DNA of 64,000 nucleotides from Dehalococcoidales bacterium (GCA_016783135.1 JADHXC010000001.1:1-64000); one strand, 5' to 3'. Numbered from the stretch's first letter, positions 19,533 through 29,433 are shown. Notes: generated by a model not told the origin, from the letters alone. Numbers and translations: made by a program.

Positions 19533-19572
19533 CCGTGAGGAGAAGACCCCGGACTAATCTCCGGTAAATCCA

Positions 19573-19748
19573 GTAGGGCGCTGAAAAGGGAAAGTCCAGA
19601 GGGCAGGCCCCTTCTGAGGGGCACCCCCTTTGGCGGGGGTCTGGGGGTGTCCCCTAGATATAATCTTTCCCCCTTCCTGGCCAGGAAGGGTAAGGCGGCC
19701 CAGATGGGCCGCACGGGGATAGTCGAAAGAGTTTTTCATCACCCTTCT
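19573..19748 (+). mobile_element. MITE-like repeat element, copy 1
   Basis: A non-coding element related to those at 40993-41186 and 56854-57016. It keeps the internal hairpin TCTGGGGG/CCCCTAGA and the palindrome CCTTCCTGGCCAGGAAGG. TATAAT (19659-19664) follows the hairpin, and the right end is TTTTTCATCACCC. The left end is degraded (AGTAGGGCGCTGAAAAGGG). It lies 34 bp upstream of the amidase start in the same orientation. Confidence 0.7.
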
Positions 19749-19782
19749 GGTGGTGACCGGACAATAGAAGGAGGGATATGTA

Positions 19783-21195
19783 ATGGAGAGAAATGAAATC
19801 GGATACATGTCGGCGGTGGATGTGGCAGCCGCAATAAGAGAGAAAAGGCTGTCCCCTTTGGAGGTCGTGGATGCCATCCTGTCTCGCATCGAAGAAGTGA
19901 ACCCTCGTGTCAACGCCTATTGCACTATTGTGGCGGAGAGTGCCCGTAAACGTGCGCGTGAGGCCGAAGCGGAGGTTATCAAGGGTGCGGAGCTGGGGCC
20001 ACTTCACGGTGTCCCGGTGTCTATCAAGGACCTGATGTTCACCAAGGGTGTACGGACGACGTTTGGCTCCAAAATCTACGAAAACCTGGTGCCGGAGGAA
20101 GACGACATCGTTGTTGAGCGCCTACAGGAGGCCGGGGCAATCATGCTGGGAAAGACCAACACCCCGGAGTTCGGCTTCATGGGCGTAACCGATAACTTGT
20201 TGTTCGGACCGACACGTAATCCCTGGAACCTGGGGCGTCATGCCGGGGGTTCCAGTGGTGGTGCCGCTGCTGCCGTGGCCGCGGGTATGGGACCGCTGGC
20301 GACCGGCAGTGACGGTGGCGGTTCGATACGCATACCGAGTAGTTTCTGCGGGGTCTTCGGCCTGAAACCATCGTATGGTCGTGTGCCCAGGGGTCCGGGC
20401 TTCCCCGACTGGCAGACTCTATCCCACTCCGGTCCCATCACACGAACAGTAGCCGATGCGGCGTTGATGATGGAGGTTATCGCCGGCAGGGACGATAGAG
20501 ACCGCCGTTCTCTGCCGGATACGGGACTGCGTTACCTGCCCCTGGCTGATAAGGACTTGAAGGGGATGAAGATAGGCTGGACACCTGACCTGGGGTATGC
20601 TGCTGTTGACCCTGAGGTAGTGGCGGGGCTGACCGCGGCTGTGGGTGTCTTCGAATCTCTGGGTGCTGATGTCGAGCTGGCGACACTGGACATTGAGCCT
20701 ACGGGTCTGACTTTTGCTGTGATATGGGCAGTCACTTTCGCGAGTAAATACGCGGACATGCTGGGCGAGTGGCGGGAGCAGATGAATCCGAATCTGGTGG
20801 CTATGATTGAGCGCGGCAAGGATGTACTGGCTACAGACTACGCCCGGGCGGCCACTGCCAGGGAAGAGTTCTGGCGGGCGATTCGGCCGGTCTTTGAGAA
20901 GTACGACCTGCTCCTGACGCCGGCAACCGCCGTACCTGCGTTCGAGGTCGACAAGTTCGAGGTGGCCGAGATTGGCGGCGTCAAGGGTACCCCGACAGTA
21001 GACTGGACACCTTTCACCCATCCGTTCAACTTCACCGGGCAGCCGGCTGCCTCCGTTCCCTGCGGCTGGACGGACGAAGGTTTACCGATTGGGCTCCAGA
21101 TAGTGGGACGGCGATTTGACGATGCCGGTGTGCTGCGGGCATCCGCTGCTTTCGAACGTGCCGCCCCGTGGGCTGACCGGCGGCCTGGAGTGTAG
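19783..21195 (+). CDS. Amidase (amidase-signature family)
   Basis: A 470-residue amidase-signature enzyme that hydrolyses amide bonds. The Ser-cisSer-Lys triad can be placed: Lys in VSIKDLMFTKG (about residue 77), the Gly/Ser-rich signature GGSSGGAAAAVAAGM (about 152-166) with GSDGGGSIRIP following. It could be a free amidase or GatA-like, but no gatB or gatC lies nearby, which favours a catabolic amidase. RBS GGAGGG is 7 bases before ATG 19783. The MITE-like element immediately upstream may supply its promoter. Confidence 0.9.
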   Translation: MERNEIGYMSAVDVAAAIREKRLSPLEVVDAILSRIEEVNPRVNAYCTIVAESARKRAREAEAEVIKGAELGPLHGVPVSIKDLMFTKGVRTTFGSKIYENLVPEEDDIVVERLQEAGAIMLGKTNTPEFGFMGVTDNLLFGPTRNPWNLGRHAGGSSGGAAAAVAAGMGPLATGSDGGGSIRIPSSFCGVFGLKPSYGRVPRGPGFPDWQTLSHSGPITRTVADAALMMEVIAGRDDRDRRSLPDTGLRYLPLADKDLKGMKIGWTPDLGYAAVDPEVVAGLTAAVGVFESLGADVELATLDIEPTGLTFAVIWAVTFASKYADMLGEWREQMNPNLVAMIERGKDVLATDYARAATAREEFWRAIRPVFEKYDLLLTPATAVPAFEVDKFEVAEIGGVKGTPTVDWTPFTHPFNFTGQPAASVPCGWTDEGLPIGLQIVGRRFDDAGVLRASAAFERAAPWADRRPGV

Positions 21196-21397
21196 TGACG
21201 CTATCTTCTATCTCCGCCTCCTTGCCTTCAGGCAGGAAGGTTAATTTATGGATGCTGATAACGTATTCTCCTATCTGTGCATGTATGTGGTGATAGCGCA
21301 ACCGCAGGGTTGCACAACAGTTTACCAGGACGATACGCTGTGATACAATTCATCAAATGCACCGCCGGATGAGCTGAGAGAAAAGGAGGGACGTGGC

Positions 21398-21889
21398 ATG
21401 AACTGGCTTGATATTGTAATTGCCGTAGCTTTAATTGTCCCTATCTTCACCGGTCTTAAGCAGGGCTTAATCAAGGCGGCTATATCCCTGGCCGGTCTGA
21501 TAGTGGGCGTGGTTCTGGCCAGCAATTACTACCAGGCGCTGGGCGACAGGATGACGTTCATTACCAATGGTGACATTGCCAATGTTACCGGTTTCATCAT
21601 CATACTGGTTGTGGTGATGATAATCGCCACTGTAGTGGCTACTCTGCTGAAGTTCACCGCCAAGGTAACCATGCTGGGCTGGGTTGACCACCTCGGTGGG
21701 GCGGTGTTCGGTTTCCTGATGGGGGCGATATTCATGGGTGCCCTGTTGGCCACCTTCGTGAAGTTCTTCGGAAGCAGCCTGGTGACAGATTCTTTCCTGG
21801 CAGCAATACTGCTGGACAAGTTCCCGCTCATACTCGGTTTCTTGCCCGGCGAATTCGATATGATACGCGACTTCTTCCAGGGCCCGTGA
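21398..21889 (+). CDS. CvpA family membrane protein
   Basis: A 163-residue integral membrane protein with four predicted hydrophobic segments (about residues 3-20, 27-45, 65-88 and 103-125). The N-terminal NWLDIVIAVALIVPIFTGL and GLIKAAISLAGLIVG are typical of the CvpA/colicin-V-production family. Members are linked to envelope homeostasis; the precise role is unclear. An AAAGGAGGG ribosome site precedes ATG 21398. Confidence 0.82.
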   Translation: MNWLDIVIAVALIVPIFTGLKQGLIKAAISLAGLIVGVVLASNYYQALGDRMTFITNGDIANVTGFIIILVVVMIIATVVATLLKFTAKVTMLGWVDHLGGAVFGFLMGAIFMGALLATFVKFFGSSLVTDSFLAAILLDKFPLILGFLPGEFDMIRDFFQGP

Positions 21890-21928
21890 CCATGTACTCT
21901 GTGGAGCTACTGCCGACGGGACACTGTT

Positions 21929-22822
21929 CTAGAAGAGGGCAGTGCCGGCAATACTAAGCCGGATGCGGTAGATGCCGGTGCGGGCAGTCAGGTAAAGGCT
22001 CTTCATGTCAGCGTCTCCCCACGCCAGGTTGGCCGGTAACTCCGGCGGTCTGACTATTGCCAGACACTTCCCTTCGGGACTGATAATCCAGAACCCACCG
22101 GGCCCGGTGCAGTAGACGTTTCCCTCACGGTCCACCTTCATGCCATCCGGTGCTCCCGGTTCAGGTGCCTTCATCTCGCTAAATACCTTTCCGTTGCTGA
22201 TACTACCGTCCGGACCGACGTCAAAAGACCGGATGTGACCGCCTGAAGTGTCGGCGACATAAAGTACCTGCTCGTCGGGAGAAAAAGCAAGACCGTTGGG
22301 ACGGTCGAAGTCATCGACCAGAAGCAAAAGCTCACCGTCCGGTGCCAGTCGATAGACCCCGTTGAAAGGGAGTTCCTTCCATGCGGTCATCCGGGCGAGT
22401 CCGTATGGCGGGTCGGTGAAAAAGATACTGCCGTCAGACCTGACGACGACATCATTGGGGCTGTTGAGGCGCTTGCCCTGATAGCGTTCGGCGAGGACGG
22501 TGATGGTGCCGTCAGGCTCGGTGCGGGTAACACGCCGGGCGCTGTGCTCGCAGGCGATGAGCCGCCCACTCCTGTCCAGTGTAAGGCCGTTGGAGTTTCC
22601 GCTCGGGGTGCGGAAAGTGGTTACCTCCGGGCCTATGTTGAGCATGCGCCAGCGGACAATGCGGTTATTTGGAATATCGCTGAAGAGCAGGCAGTCGCCG
22701 TACCAGACGGGACCCTCGGTAAAACCGAAACCACCGGCGACCTGTTCCACCACGGTGTTTTCAGGTACTATCTGCTTGATGGCGTTGTCCTGTATTTCCA
22801 TGTTCAGACTGCTTACACTCAT
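21929..22822 (-). CDS. SMP-30/gluconolactonase-like protein
   Basis: A six-bladed beta-propeller hydrolase of about 297 residues. Metal-site residues are seen in GFTEGPVW (Glu), LNSPNDVVVRSDG (Asn) and NGLAFSPDEQVLYVADT (Asn/Asp). It probably opens a sugar lactone or a related ester; the substrate is unknown. The start is set at ATG 22822 with AGGAGGAG upstream; the longer open frame overlaps the next gene's region and looks unconserved. It is followed on the minus strand by two small proteins that may belong to the same unit. Confidence 0.84.
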   Translation of the reverse strand: MSVSSLNMEIQDNAIKQIVPENTVVEQVAGGFGFTEGPVWYGDCLLFSDIPNNRIVRWRMLNIGPEVTTFRTPSGNSNGLTLDRSGRLIACEHSARRVTRTEPDGTITVLAERYQGKRLNSPNDVVVRSDGSIFFTDPPYGLARMTAWKELPFNGVYRLAPDGELLLLVDDFDRPNGLAFSPDEQVLYVADTSGGHIRSFDVGPDGSISNGKVFSEMKAPEPGAPDGMKVDREGNVYCTGPGGFWIISPEGKCLAIVRPPELPANLAWGDADMKSLYLTARTGIYRIRLSIAGTALF

Positions 22823-22877
22823 TGTGCTCCTCCTGGTCGAATAAGCTATGGTGATGAAACGGATAAACCCGGAGTAT

Positions 22878-23525
22878 CTAGTAGATATCGTGGGCGCGGA
22901 AGAGGCGTACCCAGGTACTGCCAACCCGTAGTATATTTCTCTCCGCTCCCATGGCGCGCCCCTTTTCCCAGACTTTTTCATCAATACCTTCCGGTTTGCC
23001 GCGGAAGAACCGGGTCTCCTCCCAGTGGCCGGGTCCGTGGTAACCGGCCATCAGGAGGATCTCCATCGGGTCGGTAACGGCGAGTGTGGTCCAGAGGCCA
23101 AGGATGCGGCAGTCGGCGGCGTGGTAAAGCGGCCAGACACCCTTTTCCGACGTCTCCACGAAGCGGTCAAGGTCGGCCCGTTTGATGAAGAACCGACGGT
23201 AGCTGTAACAGGCACGGCGGTCTTCCGGAGAGGGGACGCCGTCAGGAAGATAGGCTACCTGTGTGAGGAGTCGTACACATTCGCTCTCCACCATCTCCTC
23301 ACGGTCTGTTGTATAGACCTCCTGGGCGGCCTGCCATGCTTCGATATCGGTGAAACCCGTCATCTGCCGGAAGGCGTTTCCGGGGTCGCCAACCAGGCCG
23401 TTGGCCAGACATAAGACCTGGCCCCCGGCGGAACGTATTGCCGGAACTGTTTTCTGCCGACAGAGCTCCAGGTAGTCACGCCCTTTCTTGTCGTTAACTA
23501 TGGTGTACCTGTCTTCATAAATCAT
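22878..23525 (-). CDS. NIPSNAP-like dimeric alpha/beta-barrel protein
   Basis: A 215-residue protein that begins YEDRYTIVNDKKGRDYLELCR and continues with GQVLCLANGLVGDPGNAFRQMTGF, the pattern of NIPSNAP/stress-response A/B-barrel domains. A second copy of the fold seems to follow from about residue 105 (CYSYRRFFIKRADLDRFVE). Catalytic function is not known. A clear AAGGAG precedes ATG 23525. It lies between the SMP-30 and VOC genes, which suggests a shared small-molecule pathway. Confidence 0.6.
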   Translation of the reverse strand: MIYEDRYTIVNDKKGRDYLELCRQKTVPAIRSAGGQVLCLANGLVGDPGNAFRQMTGFTDIEAWQAAQEVYTTDREEMVESECVRLLTQVAYLPDGVPSPEDRRACYSYRRFFIKRADLDRFVETSEKGVWPLYHAADCRILGLWTTLAVTDPMEILLMAGYHGPGHWEETRFFRGKPEGIDEKVWEKGRAMGAERNILRVGSTWVRLFRAHDIY

Positions 23526-23555
23526 AATTCTGGCTCCTTTCTATTATCTGTAGTA

Positions 23556-23951
23556 CTACTCATATACCTGCGGCTTTCTCATTTCCACGAAGACACCGTG
23601 GGTCTCCCGTGGGTGGACCCAGGCCAGCGGGACATCCGGGGCGGGTTGAGTCACCCGGACACCTGCTTCGCGCAGTTTCTGCACACTTCCGGGTACATCC
23701 TCGACATCGAATCCAACCAGATAGACGCCTTCACCGTGTGCCTCCAGGTAGCGGGCTACTGCTTTTGAAGGGTCCGTCGGCTGCATAAGCTCGATATGCC
23801 CCTTGCCCAGCGGCAGGATGGCGTTCTTGAAGCCAAACTCCCTGGACTCCGCACGAGAGTGCGCTTTGAGGCTAAACAGGGTCTCAAAGCGTTTCACGGC
23901 AGCCTCCAGGTCCCTGACCACCACCGATAGCTCAATAACATCACCCAGCAT
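23556..23951 (-). CDS. VOC (glyoxalase/methylmalonyl-CoA epimerase-like) protein
   Basis: A 131-residue vicinal-oxygen-chelate protein with two beta-alpha-beta-beta-beta modules: VIELSVVVRDLEAAVKRFETLF at the start and GVYLVGFDVEDV in the second half. The possible metal ligand Glu lies in GHIELMQP. The ending LAWVHPRETHGVFVEM resembles methylmalonyl-CoA epimerases, but the first ligand His is not seen (VIELSVV), so the activity is uncertain. RBS AAGGAGG precedes ATG 23951. Confidence 0.72.
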   Translation of the reverse strand: MLGDVIELSVVVRDLEAAVKRFETLFSLKAHSRAESREFGFKNAILPLGKGHIELMQPTDPSKAVARYLEAHGEGVYLVGFDVEDVPGSVQKLREAGVRVTQPAPDVPLAWVHPRETHGVFVEMRKPQVYE

Positions 23952-23993
23952 TGATAGCCTCCTTGATGAATTATTACGTTTTGATATGTATCG

Positions 23994-25241
23994 TCAGGAA
24001 GTTGTCAGCCCGAGTTCAATCAACCTTTCCCTGAGGCGGAAGAGAGCGGCAACTGCCCCCCGGCTCCTGGCGTCGGCCCGCGAAGGAGGGTAATTCTGCT
24101 GCCAGGTCCTGGTGCCGTGGTCATCGGAGATGCCGACGAAGGCCAGTCCGGGCGGTTTTCCTTCCGGGCTGTCCAGTCCGGCAATACCGGTGGTGCTCAA
24201 TCCGATGTCGGCCGAGAGTCTTTCTCTGGCTGCCGCTGCCATTGCTTCAGCGACCTCGGCACTGATTGCACCATGCTGCTTAATGAGGTCCTCGGGAACT
24301 CCCCAGGCGAGCTTGGTCTCACTGGAAGAGGCAATCAAGCCCCCCCGGAAGCAACCGGAACTCTTGCTGGCCTCGGTAATACTGCCGGCAAGCAATCCTC
24401 CCGTGCCGTCCTCCATGGTTGCCAGGGTTAGTCCACGATTGGTGAGCCAGTTGCAGACTATTTCCTCAAGGGTGTCATCATCTTTGCCCCACACGTAGGG
24501 ACTGAAGAGCTCCTCCAGTTGCGCCTCGGTAGTATCCAGCGTCTGCTCGGCATCATCGCCATGAGCGATGAAGCGGATGTGAATCCCGTCCGGTTTCGAG
24601 TAGATTCCTATTTCGAGATTAGCTGCCTTAAAAAAGGGCTGCACGAGTTCGGAGACTCTGGCTTCGGCAACGGTAAAGGTCTTGATTATACGGGAGAGTA
24701 TTGACTCCCCGGGAAAACGGGCCTGAAGGCGAGGGGTAACCTCGTTCCTCCACATAGGCATCAACTCGCGAGGTGGTCCGGGGAGTGCCACGATGGTCTT
24801 TTCGTCTTTATCCACCCACCAGCCCGGGGCCGTGCCTCTTGGATTCGGCAGGGACACCGCCGACGGAATGAGGACTGCCTGCCTGATGTTATGCTCCGGC
24901 ATCTCCCGTCCCATGCGGGTGAACATGGTACGGAGTTGTCTCTCCAATTCGGGGTCTACGGACAGTTTTTCACCAAGGACATCGGCAATGCAGTCACGTG
25001 TCAGGTCATCCTCGGTGGGACCGAGACCGCCACCGGTGATTATCAGGTCGGACCTGGCCATTGCCTGCCGGAGCACCTGGCATAGCTGTTCATGGTCATC
25101 GGCCACGGTGACCACCCTGTGGAGCTCGATACCCAGGAACGGCAGTTCCGCAGCCAGGTAGCTGGCATTGGTATCGGTGATTTCTCCACGGAGAAGTTCG
25201 GTGCCAACAGAGACGATTTCGGCTTTGTAACGGCTACTCAT
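23994..25241 (-). CDS. cinA: CinA-family protein (MoaB-like domain plus PncC-like domain)
   Basis: A 415-residue two-domain CinA. The N-terminal molybdopterin-binding-like pyrophosphatase domain (IVSVGTELLRGEITDTNASYL; ITGGGLGPTEDDLTRD) is intact. The C-terminal domain should be a nicotinamide-nucleotide amidohydrolase, but the usual ESCTGG nucleophile motif reads MEDGTGG and the following AYSN reads ASSS. The Lys of the ETK segment and STTGIAGLDSPEGKPPG remain. The amidohydrolase activity may therefore be lost. It is divergent from queA. Confidence 0.88.
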   Translation of the reverse strand: MSSRYKAEIVSVGTELLRGEITDTNASYLAAELPFLGIELHRVVTVADDHEQLCQVLRQAMARSDLIITGGGLGPTEDDLTRDCIADVLGEKLSVDPELERQLRTMFTRMGREMPEHNIRQAVLIPSAVSLPNPRGTAPGWWVDKDEKTIVALPGPPRELMPMWRNEVTPRLQARFPGESILSRIIKTFTVAEARVSELVQPFFKAANLEIGIYSKPDGIHIRFIAHGDDAEQTLDTTEAQLEELFSPYVWGKDDDTLEEIVCNWLTNRGLTLATMEDGTGGLLAGSITEASKSSGCFRGGLIASSSETKLAWGVPEDLIKQHGAISAEVAEAMAAAARERLSADIGLSTTGIAGLDSPEGKPPGLAFVGISDDHGTRTWQQNYPPSRADARSRGAVAALFRLRERLIELGLTTS

Positions 25242-25447
25242 TCGGTGATAGTCCTCTTCTGATGTAATGCTCAGGGTCTGCCTGGCCCGGGATGTTCCCC
25301 GGACTCAGCGCTTATTGTAACCCTTTCCAGTCCAACTGTCATCCTTCCCGATGGAACACGGCAAGCGCTTTGTCCCGGCGGGTAGGAAAGCCCTATAATG
25401 TTCCTGTATCCGGCACAATGACGGCCCCGGTGACAAGGTGGATATCT

Positions 25448-26488
25448 GTGAAGACTGCGGATTTCGATTACGCCCTACCACAGGAGCTCATCGCCCAGAC
25501 ACCGATAGCGGACAGGGACCAATCGAGGTTGATGGTGATGGAGCGTAGTGATGGCTCGTTGCAGCATCGACGGTTCTTTGAGGTAGTAGATTTCCTCCGC
25601 AGCGGGGATGTCCTGGTCTTTAATGACAGCCGTGTCATTCCGGCCCGCCTTGCCGGTAGAAGGGCGGGTACTGGCGGCAAGGTAGAAATCCTGCTCTTGC
25701 GTCGACTCCGCCCCGGTGTCTGGGAAACGCTGGTCAGACCCGCCAGGCGAATCAGGACCGGCGACAGAATAGAAATAGCGGACGGCTCGGCCGCTGTGTC
25801 CGGGGCAGGATTCTGCGCCGAGGTGGCAGGTGTCGGAGACAGGGGAATACGGGTGATTAGCTTTGACGATGAGTCATCACTTACCCGACTGGGCCAGATT
25901 GCCCTGCCGCCGTATATCCGGGTGCCTCTTGAGCAACCGGAACGCTACCAGACGGTTTATTCCAATGAGGACGGTAGTGTGGCCGCGCCGACTGCCGGCC
26001 TGCACTTTACCCCGAAGCTCCTTGGCCAGATAGGGGGGAAGGGTGTCAAATGTCTCTTCGTGACCCTGCATGTGGGGCTGGACACCTTCCGGCCAGTACA
26101 GGAAGATAACCCCGAGGAGCACCGGATACACACAGAATACGGGGTCCTCAGCCGGGAGGTCGCTGACGAGCTGTCCCGGGCCAAAAAGGATGGACGGCGA
26201 GTAGTCTGCGTTGGCACTACCACTGTCAGGCTCGTGGAAGCGGCAGCCCGGGCAAGTAGCCCGGAGAGTGTCAGGCTGTTCGAAGGGTGGGTGGACCTTT
26301 TCATTCTGCCCGGCTACCGTTTCCAGATGGTGGATGCCATGATAACCAACTTCCACCTGCCGAGGTCGACCCTGCTGATGCTGGTCTCCGCGTTTGCCGG
26401 GAACGATTTCGTGCTGCGGGCTTACCGTGAAGCCACTGCCCTGAAGTACCGGTTCTACAGCTTCGGTGACGCGATGTTGATACTGTGA
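25448..26488 (+). CDS. queA: S-adenosylmethionine:tRNA ribosyltransferase-isomerase
   Basis: Transfers and isomerises the ribosyl part of SAM onto 7-aminomethyl-7-deazaguanine in tRNA, giving epoxyqueuosine. Typical motifs are FDYALPQELIAQTP, RDQSRLMV, VFNDSRVIPARL, APTAGLHFT and NFHLPRSTLLMLVSAFAG. The start is placed at GTG 25448 because the conserved N-terminus (KTADFDY) begins there and the resulting 346 residues fit the family. The upstream in-frame extension is not conserved in type. queH, which acts on the product, lies 3.7 kb downstream. Confidence 0.95.
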   Translation: MKTADFDYALPQELIAQTPIADRDQSRLMVMERSDGSLQHRRFFEVVDFLRSGDVLVFNDSRVIPARLAGRRAGTGGKVEILLLRRLRPGVWETLVRPARRIRTGDRIEIADGSAAVSGAGFCAEVAGVGDRGIRVISFDDESSLTRLGQIALPPYIRVPLEQPERYQTVYSNEDGSVAAPTAGLHFTPKLLGQIGGKGVKCLFVTLHVGLDTFRPVQEDNPEEHRIHTEYGVLSREVADELSRAKKDGRRVVCVGTTTVRLVEAAARASSPESVRLFEGWVDLFILPGYRFQMVDAMITNFHLPRSTLLMLVSAFAGNDFVLRAYREATALKYRFYSFGDAMLIL

Positions 26489-26531
26489 AGAGGCAGAAGG
26501 ATGCAGCAGTCATTATCACCTGTCCGGTACA

Positions 26532-26560
26532 TTGACCATAGAATTAGCCTGTGCTATCGT
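26532..26560 (+). promoter_or_regulatory. Candidate promoter of the UPF0182 gene
   Basis: TTGACC (26532-26537) and TATCGT (26555-26560) are spaced by 17 bp, about 70 bp upstream of ATG 26632. The -35 is near consensus and the -10 is moderate. Confidence 0.45.
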
Positions 26561-26631
26561 GTCATTATGGCCGGGTTCGTCCGGTGAAACGAAAGCAGTC
26601 ACCCCGACAGGGAGACTGAGAGGTTATCGAA

Positions 26632-29433
26632 ATGGATTCGCTTGAAAGACTGTGGCAGCGTACAGCTCCTCCGAACGGGGATGCTAAGCCTCCATCTCGT
26701 ACAAGTACCACAGGTGCACGCCGGGTGCTCCTTGCTGTTGTGAGCATCCTCGCCCTGTTTATCCTGCTCAATATGGCCAAGGGGTTCTACACGGACTGGC
26801 TGTGGTTCAAGGACCTTGGCTATGGCAGTGTATACGGCACTGTCCTGGGTACGAAGGTACTCATCTTTTTTGTGTCGGCTATTGTCTTCTCTCTCCTGTT
26901 TCTCGGCAATCTGCTGCTGGCGATGCGTCTTACACCAGGGAGTGGAGTGAGTGCCTGGCCGTGGCTTATCATCAATCAGCTGCAGCGAGTGTCCCGGTGG
27001 AGCGTTATCATCGGTGCGGTGGTGGTGGGCCTGATATTCGGGATGGTAGCCCAGGAAAACTGGCTTACAATACTCCGTTTCTTCAATGGGCAGCCGTTCG
27101 GCATTAACGACCCCGTCTTCAATAAGGAGATTGCCTTCTACGTATTCTCACTACCGTTTCTTCAGTTGCTGCGCGGCTGGCTCATGGCGGCTTTGATTGT
27201 CACACTTCTTGGCAGTACCAGCATATATGCGCTCAGCTATGCCGTACAGAAGGCCCGGTTTGATTTTGCCCGCCCTGTACTTATCCACATCGGCGCACTG
27301 CTGCTTGCAATTCTTGGGCTCTTTGCCTGGGGTTATCGGCTCGCTATCTGGGAGCTGGTATTCTCCGAGCGCGGGGTGGTTTTTGGTGCCAGCTATGCAG
27401 ATATGAACGCCAAGCTACCGGCGCAGTGGGTCCTCTTCGCAGTGGTTATCATTCTTATAGGATTTATCGTGGTTGCCGTAGTCCAGCGAAGGATTCGCTG
27501 GGCCCTCTATGGGCTTGGTGGCTGGATAGTCGCCGCCATAGTCGTCGGCAGCATATACCCGGCGATGGTACAACGCTTCCAGGTCCAACCCAACGAGCTG
27601 GCCCGGGAGACACCCTACATCGAGTACAACATTGAGTATACGCGTGAGGCGTTTGCCCTGGACCGGGTGGAGGAAAAGTCCTTTCCTGCGGAGGACATGC
27701 CCAGTCTTGATGAGTTGGCTGAGAACACTGAGACCATCAAAAACATCCGGCTGTGGGACCACCGCCCGCTTAAGGATACCTACAACCAGATACAGGCGAT
27801 TCGGCTCTACTACGATTTTAACGATGTCGATGTGGACCGGTATATCGTTGACGGCGAGTACCGACAGGTGATGCTATCAGCGCGGGAGTTATCTGCGGAG
27901 AAGTTGTCTTCCGAGGCACAGACATGGGTGAACCGGCGAATCCAGTTCACCCACGGTTACGGTCTGGCCTTGAGTCCGGTCAACGAAGTAACTCCGGAAG
28001 GTCTCCCTGAGTTGTGGGTGAAGGATATTCCTCCAGTGGGTAACTTCCAGATTGAGCGTCCCGAGATATACTTCGGGGAGAAGACGGACGACTACGTGAT
28101 TGTGGGTACGAAAACAGAGGAGTTCGACTACCCGGCGGGTGGCGAAAATATCTATGGTCGCTACGAGGGCGAGACCGGCATCAGCCTGCAGGGTGTTATC
28201 CGGCGTGTGGCTTACGCCTGGCAACTGGGCGATTTCAATATCCTCATAAGCAGCGAATTGACGCCCGAGAGTCGTCTCCTTCTCCACCGTGATATTCAGG
28301 AGAGGGTAAGACGCCTGGCACCGTTCCTGTGGCTGGATGATGACCCTTACCTGGTAATAGAGGGCGGCAGGTTGTTGTGGATTCAGGATGCCTATACCGT
28401 AACCGACCGCTATCCCTATTCCCAGCCACTCAGTAACGGGATGAACTACATCCGGAACAGCGCCAAGGTGGTGATTGACGCCTATAATGGCACCACGACG
28501 TTCTACATTGCCGACGCCGAAGACGCCTTAATCCAGACCTACCAGGCAATATTTCCGGAGCTCTTCGTTGCTTTCGAGGAGATGCCGGAGTATCTACGGG
28601 CCCATCGTCGCTATCCCGAGGACATGTTCAACATCCAGGGGGCCGTCTACCAGACCTACCATATGCAGGACGCCCGCGTCTTTTATAACAAGGAAGACCT
28701 GTGGGCCGTACCTAAGGAGTACTACGCCGGCCGCGAGCAGTTGATGGAGCCTTACTATATCACCATGCGGCTTCCGGACGAGGATGAATCCGAGTTTCTC
28801 CTGATGCTGCCCTATACTCCGGTGAATAAGAACAATACCATCGGCTGGCTTGCCGCCCGTTGTGATGGCGACAACTACGGTAAGCTGCTCGCCTATCATT
28901 TCCCCAAGGAGAGGCTGGTTTATGGCCCCAGCCAGATAGAGAATCGTATCCAGCAGGATACCGTCATCACCGAGCAGCTTGCCCTGTGGGGGCGCGGCGG
29001 CTCACGGGTTATCCGCGGTAACCTGCTGCTGGTGCCGCTGGGCAGGTCAAACCTCTATGTGGAGCCGGTGTTTCTCCAGGCCGAGACCGGCGGGCTCCCC
29101 CAGTTAAAGCGGGTAATTGTTGCTGCCGGTGACCAGATTGCCATGGCGCCGACTCTGGAAGAGAGTATTGCCTTGGTGTTTGGTGCCACTCCACCACCTT
29201 CGGTAGAGCCGGAGACCGAACCGGAGGCAGTACCGGAAGAAGAAGTGCCCACGGTAACGGAACCGGAAGTAATCGTGCCTGCTATGATGTCCGACCTGAT
29301 AGAGGAGTTCCGATTGCACTATGACCGTGCAATGGACTATCAAAAGGCTGGCGATTGGGCTGGCTACGGACGGGAACTGAAGGCGCTGGAGGCAGTGCTC
29401 GACAGGCTTGATGAACTGACGGGCGCTGAGTAA
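26632..29433 (+). CDS. UPF0182 family membrane protein
   Basis: A 933-residue protein of the UPF0182 family, common in Actinobacteria and Chloroflexota and of unknown function. The first 330 residues hold about seven hydrophobic segments, with the family signature FYTDWLWFKDLGY after the first. A large extracytoplasmic domain follows, with conserved blocks such as NIRLWDHRPLKDTYNQIQ, WVNRRIQFTHGYG and FLWLDDDPYLVIEGG. An acidic Pro/Glu linker (about residues 853-885) leads to a short C-terminal helical part. No enzyme motif is evident. Confidence 0.93.
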   Translation: MDSLERLWQRTAPPNGDAKPPSRTSTTGARRVLLAVVSILALFILLNMAKGFYTDWLWFKDLGYGSVYGTVLGTKVLIFFVSAIVFSLLFLGNLLLAMRLTPGSGVSAWPWLIINQLQRVSRWSVIIGAVVVGLIFGMVAQENWLTILRFFNGQPFGINDPVFNKEIAFYVFSLPFLQLLRGWLMAALIVTLLGSTSIYALSYAVQKARFDFARPVLIHIGALLLAILGLFAWGYRLAIWELVFSERGVVFGASYADMNAKLPAQWVLFAVVIILIGFIVVAVVQRRIRWALYGLGGWIVAAIVVGSIYPAMVQRFQVQPNELARETPYIEYNIEYTREAFALDRVEEKSFPAEDMPSLDELAENTETIKNIRLWDHRPLKDTYNQIQAIRLYYDFNDVDVDRYIVDGEYRQVMLSARELSAEKLSSEAQTWVNRRIQFTHGYGLALSPVNEVTPEGLPELWVKDIPPVGNFQIERPEIYFGEKTDDYVIVGTKTEEFDYPAGGENIYGRYEGETGISLQGVIRRVAYAWQLGDFNILISSELTPESRLLLHRDIQERVRRLAPFLWLDDDPYLVIEGGRLLWIQDAYTVTDRYPYSQPLSNGMNYIRNSAKVVIDAYNGTTTFYIADAEDALIQTYQAIFPELFVAFEEMPEYLRAHRRYPEDMFNIQGAVYQTYHMQDARVFYNKEDLWAVPKEYYAGREQLMEPYYITMRLPDEDESEFLLMLPYTPVNKNNTIGWLAARCDGDNYGKLLAYHFPKERLVYGPSQIENRIQQDTVITEQLALWGRGGSRVIRGNLLLVPLGRSNLYVEPVFLQAETGGLPQLKRVIVAAGDQIAMAPTLEESIALVFGATPPPSVEPETEPEAVPEEEVPTVTEPEVIVPAMMSDLIEEFRLHYDRAMDYQKAGDWAGYGRELKALEAVLDRLDELTGAE

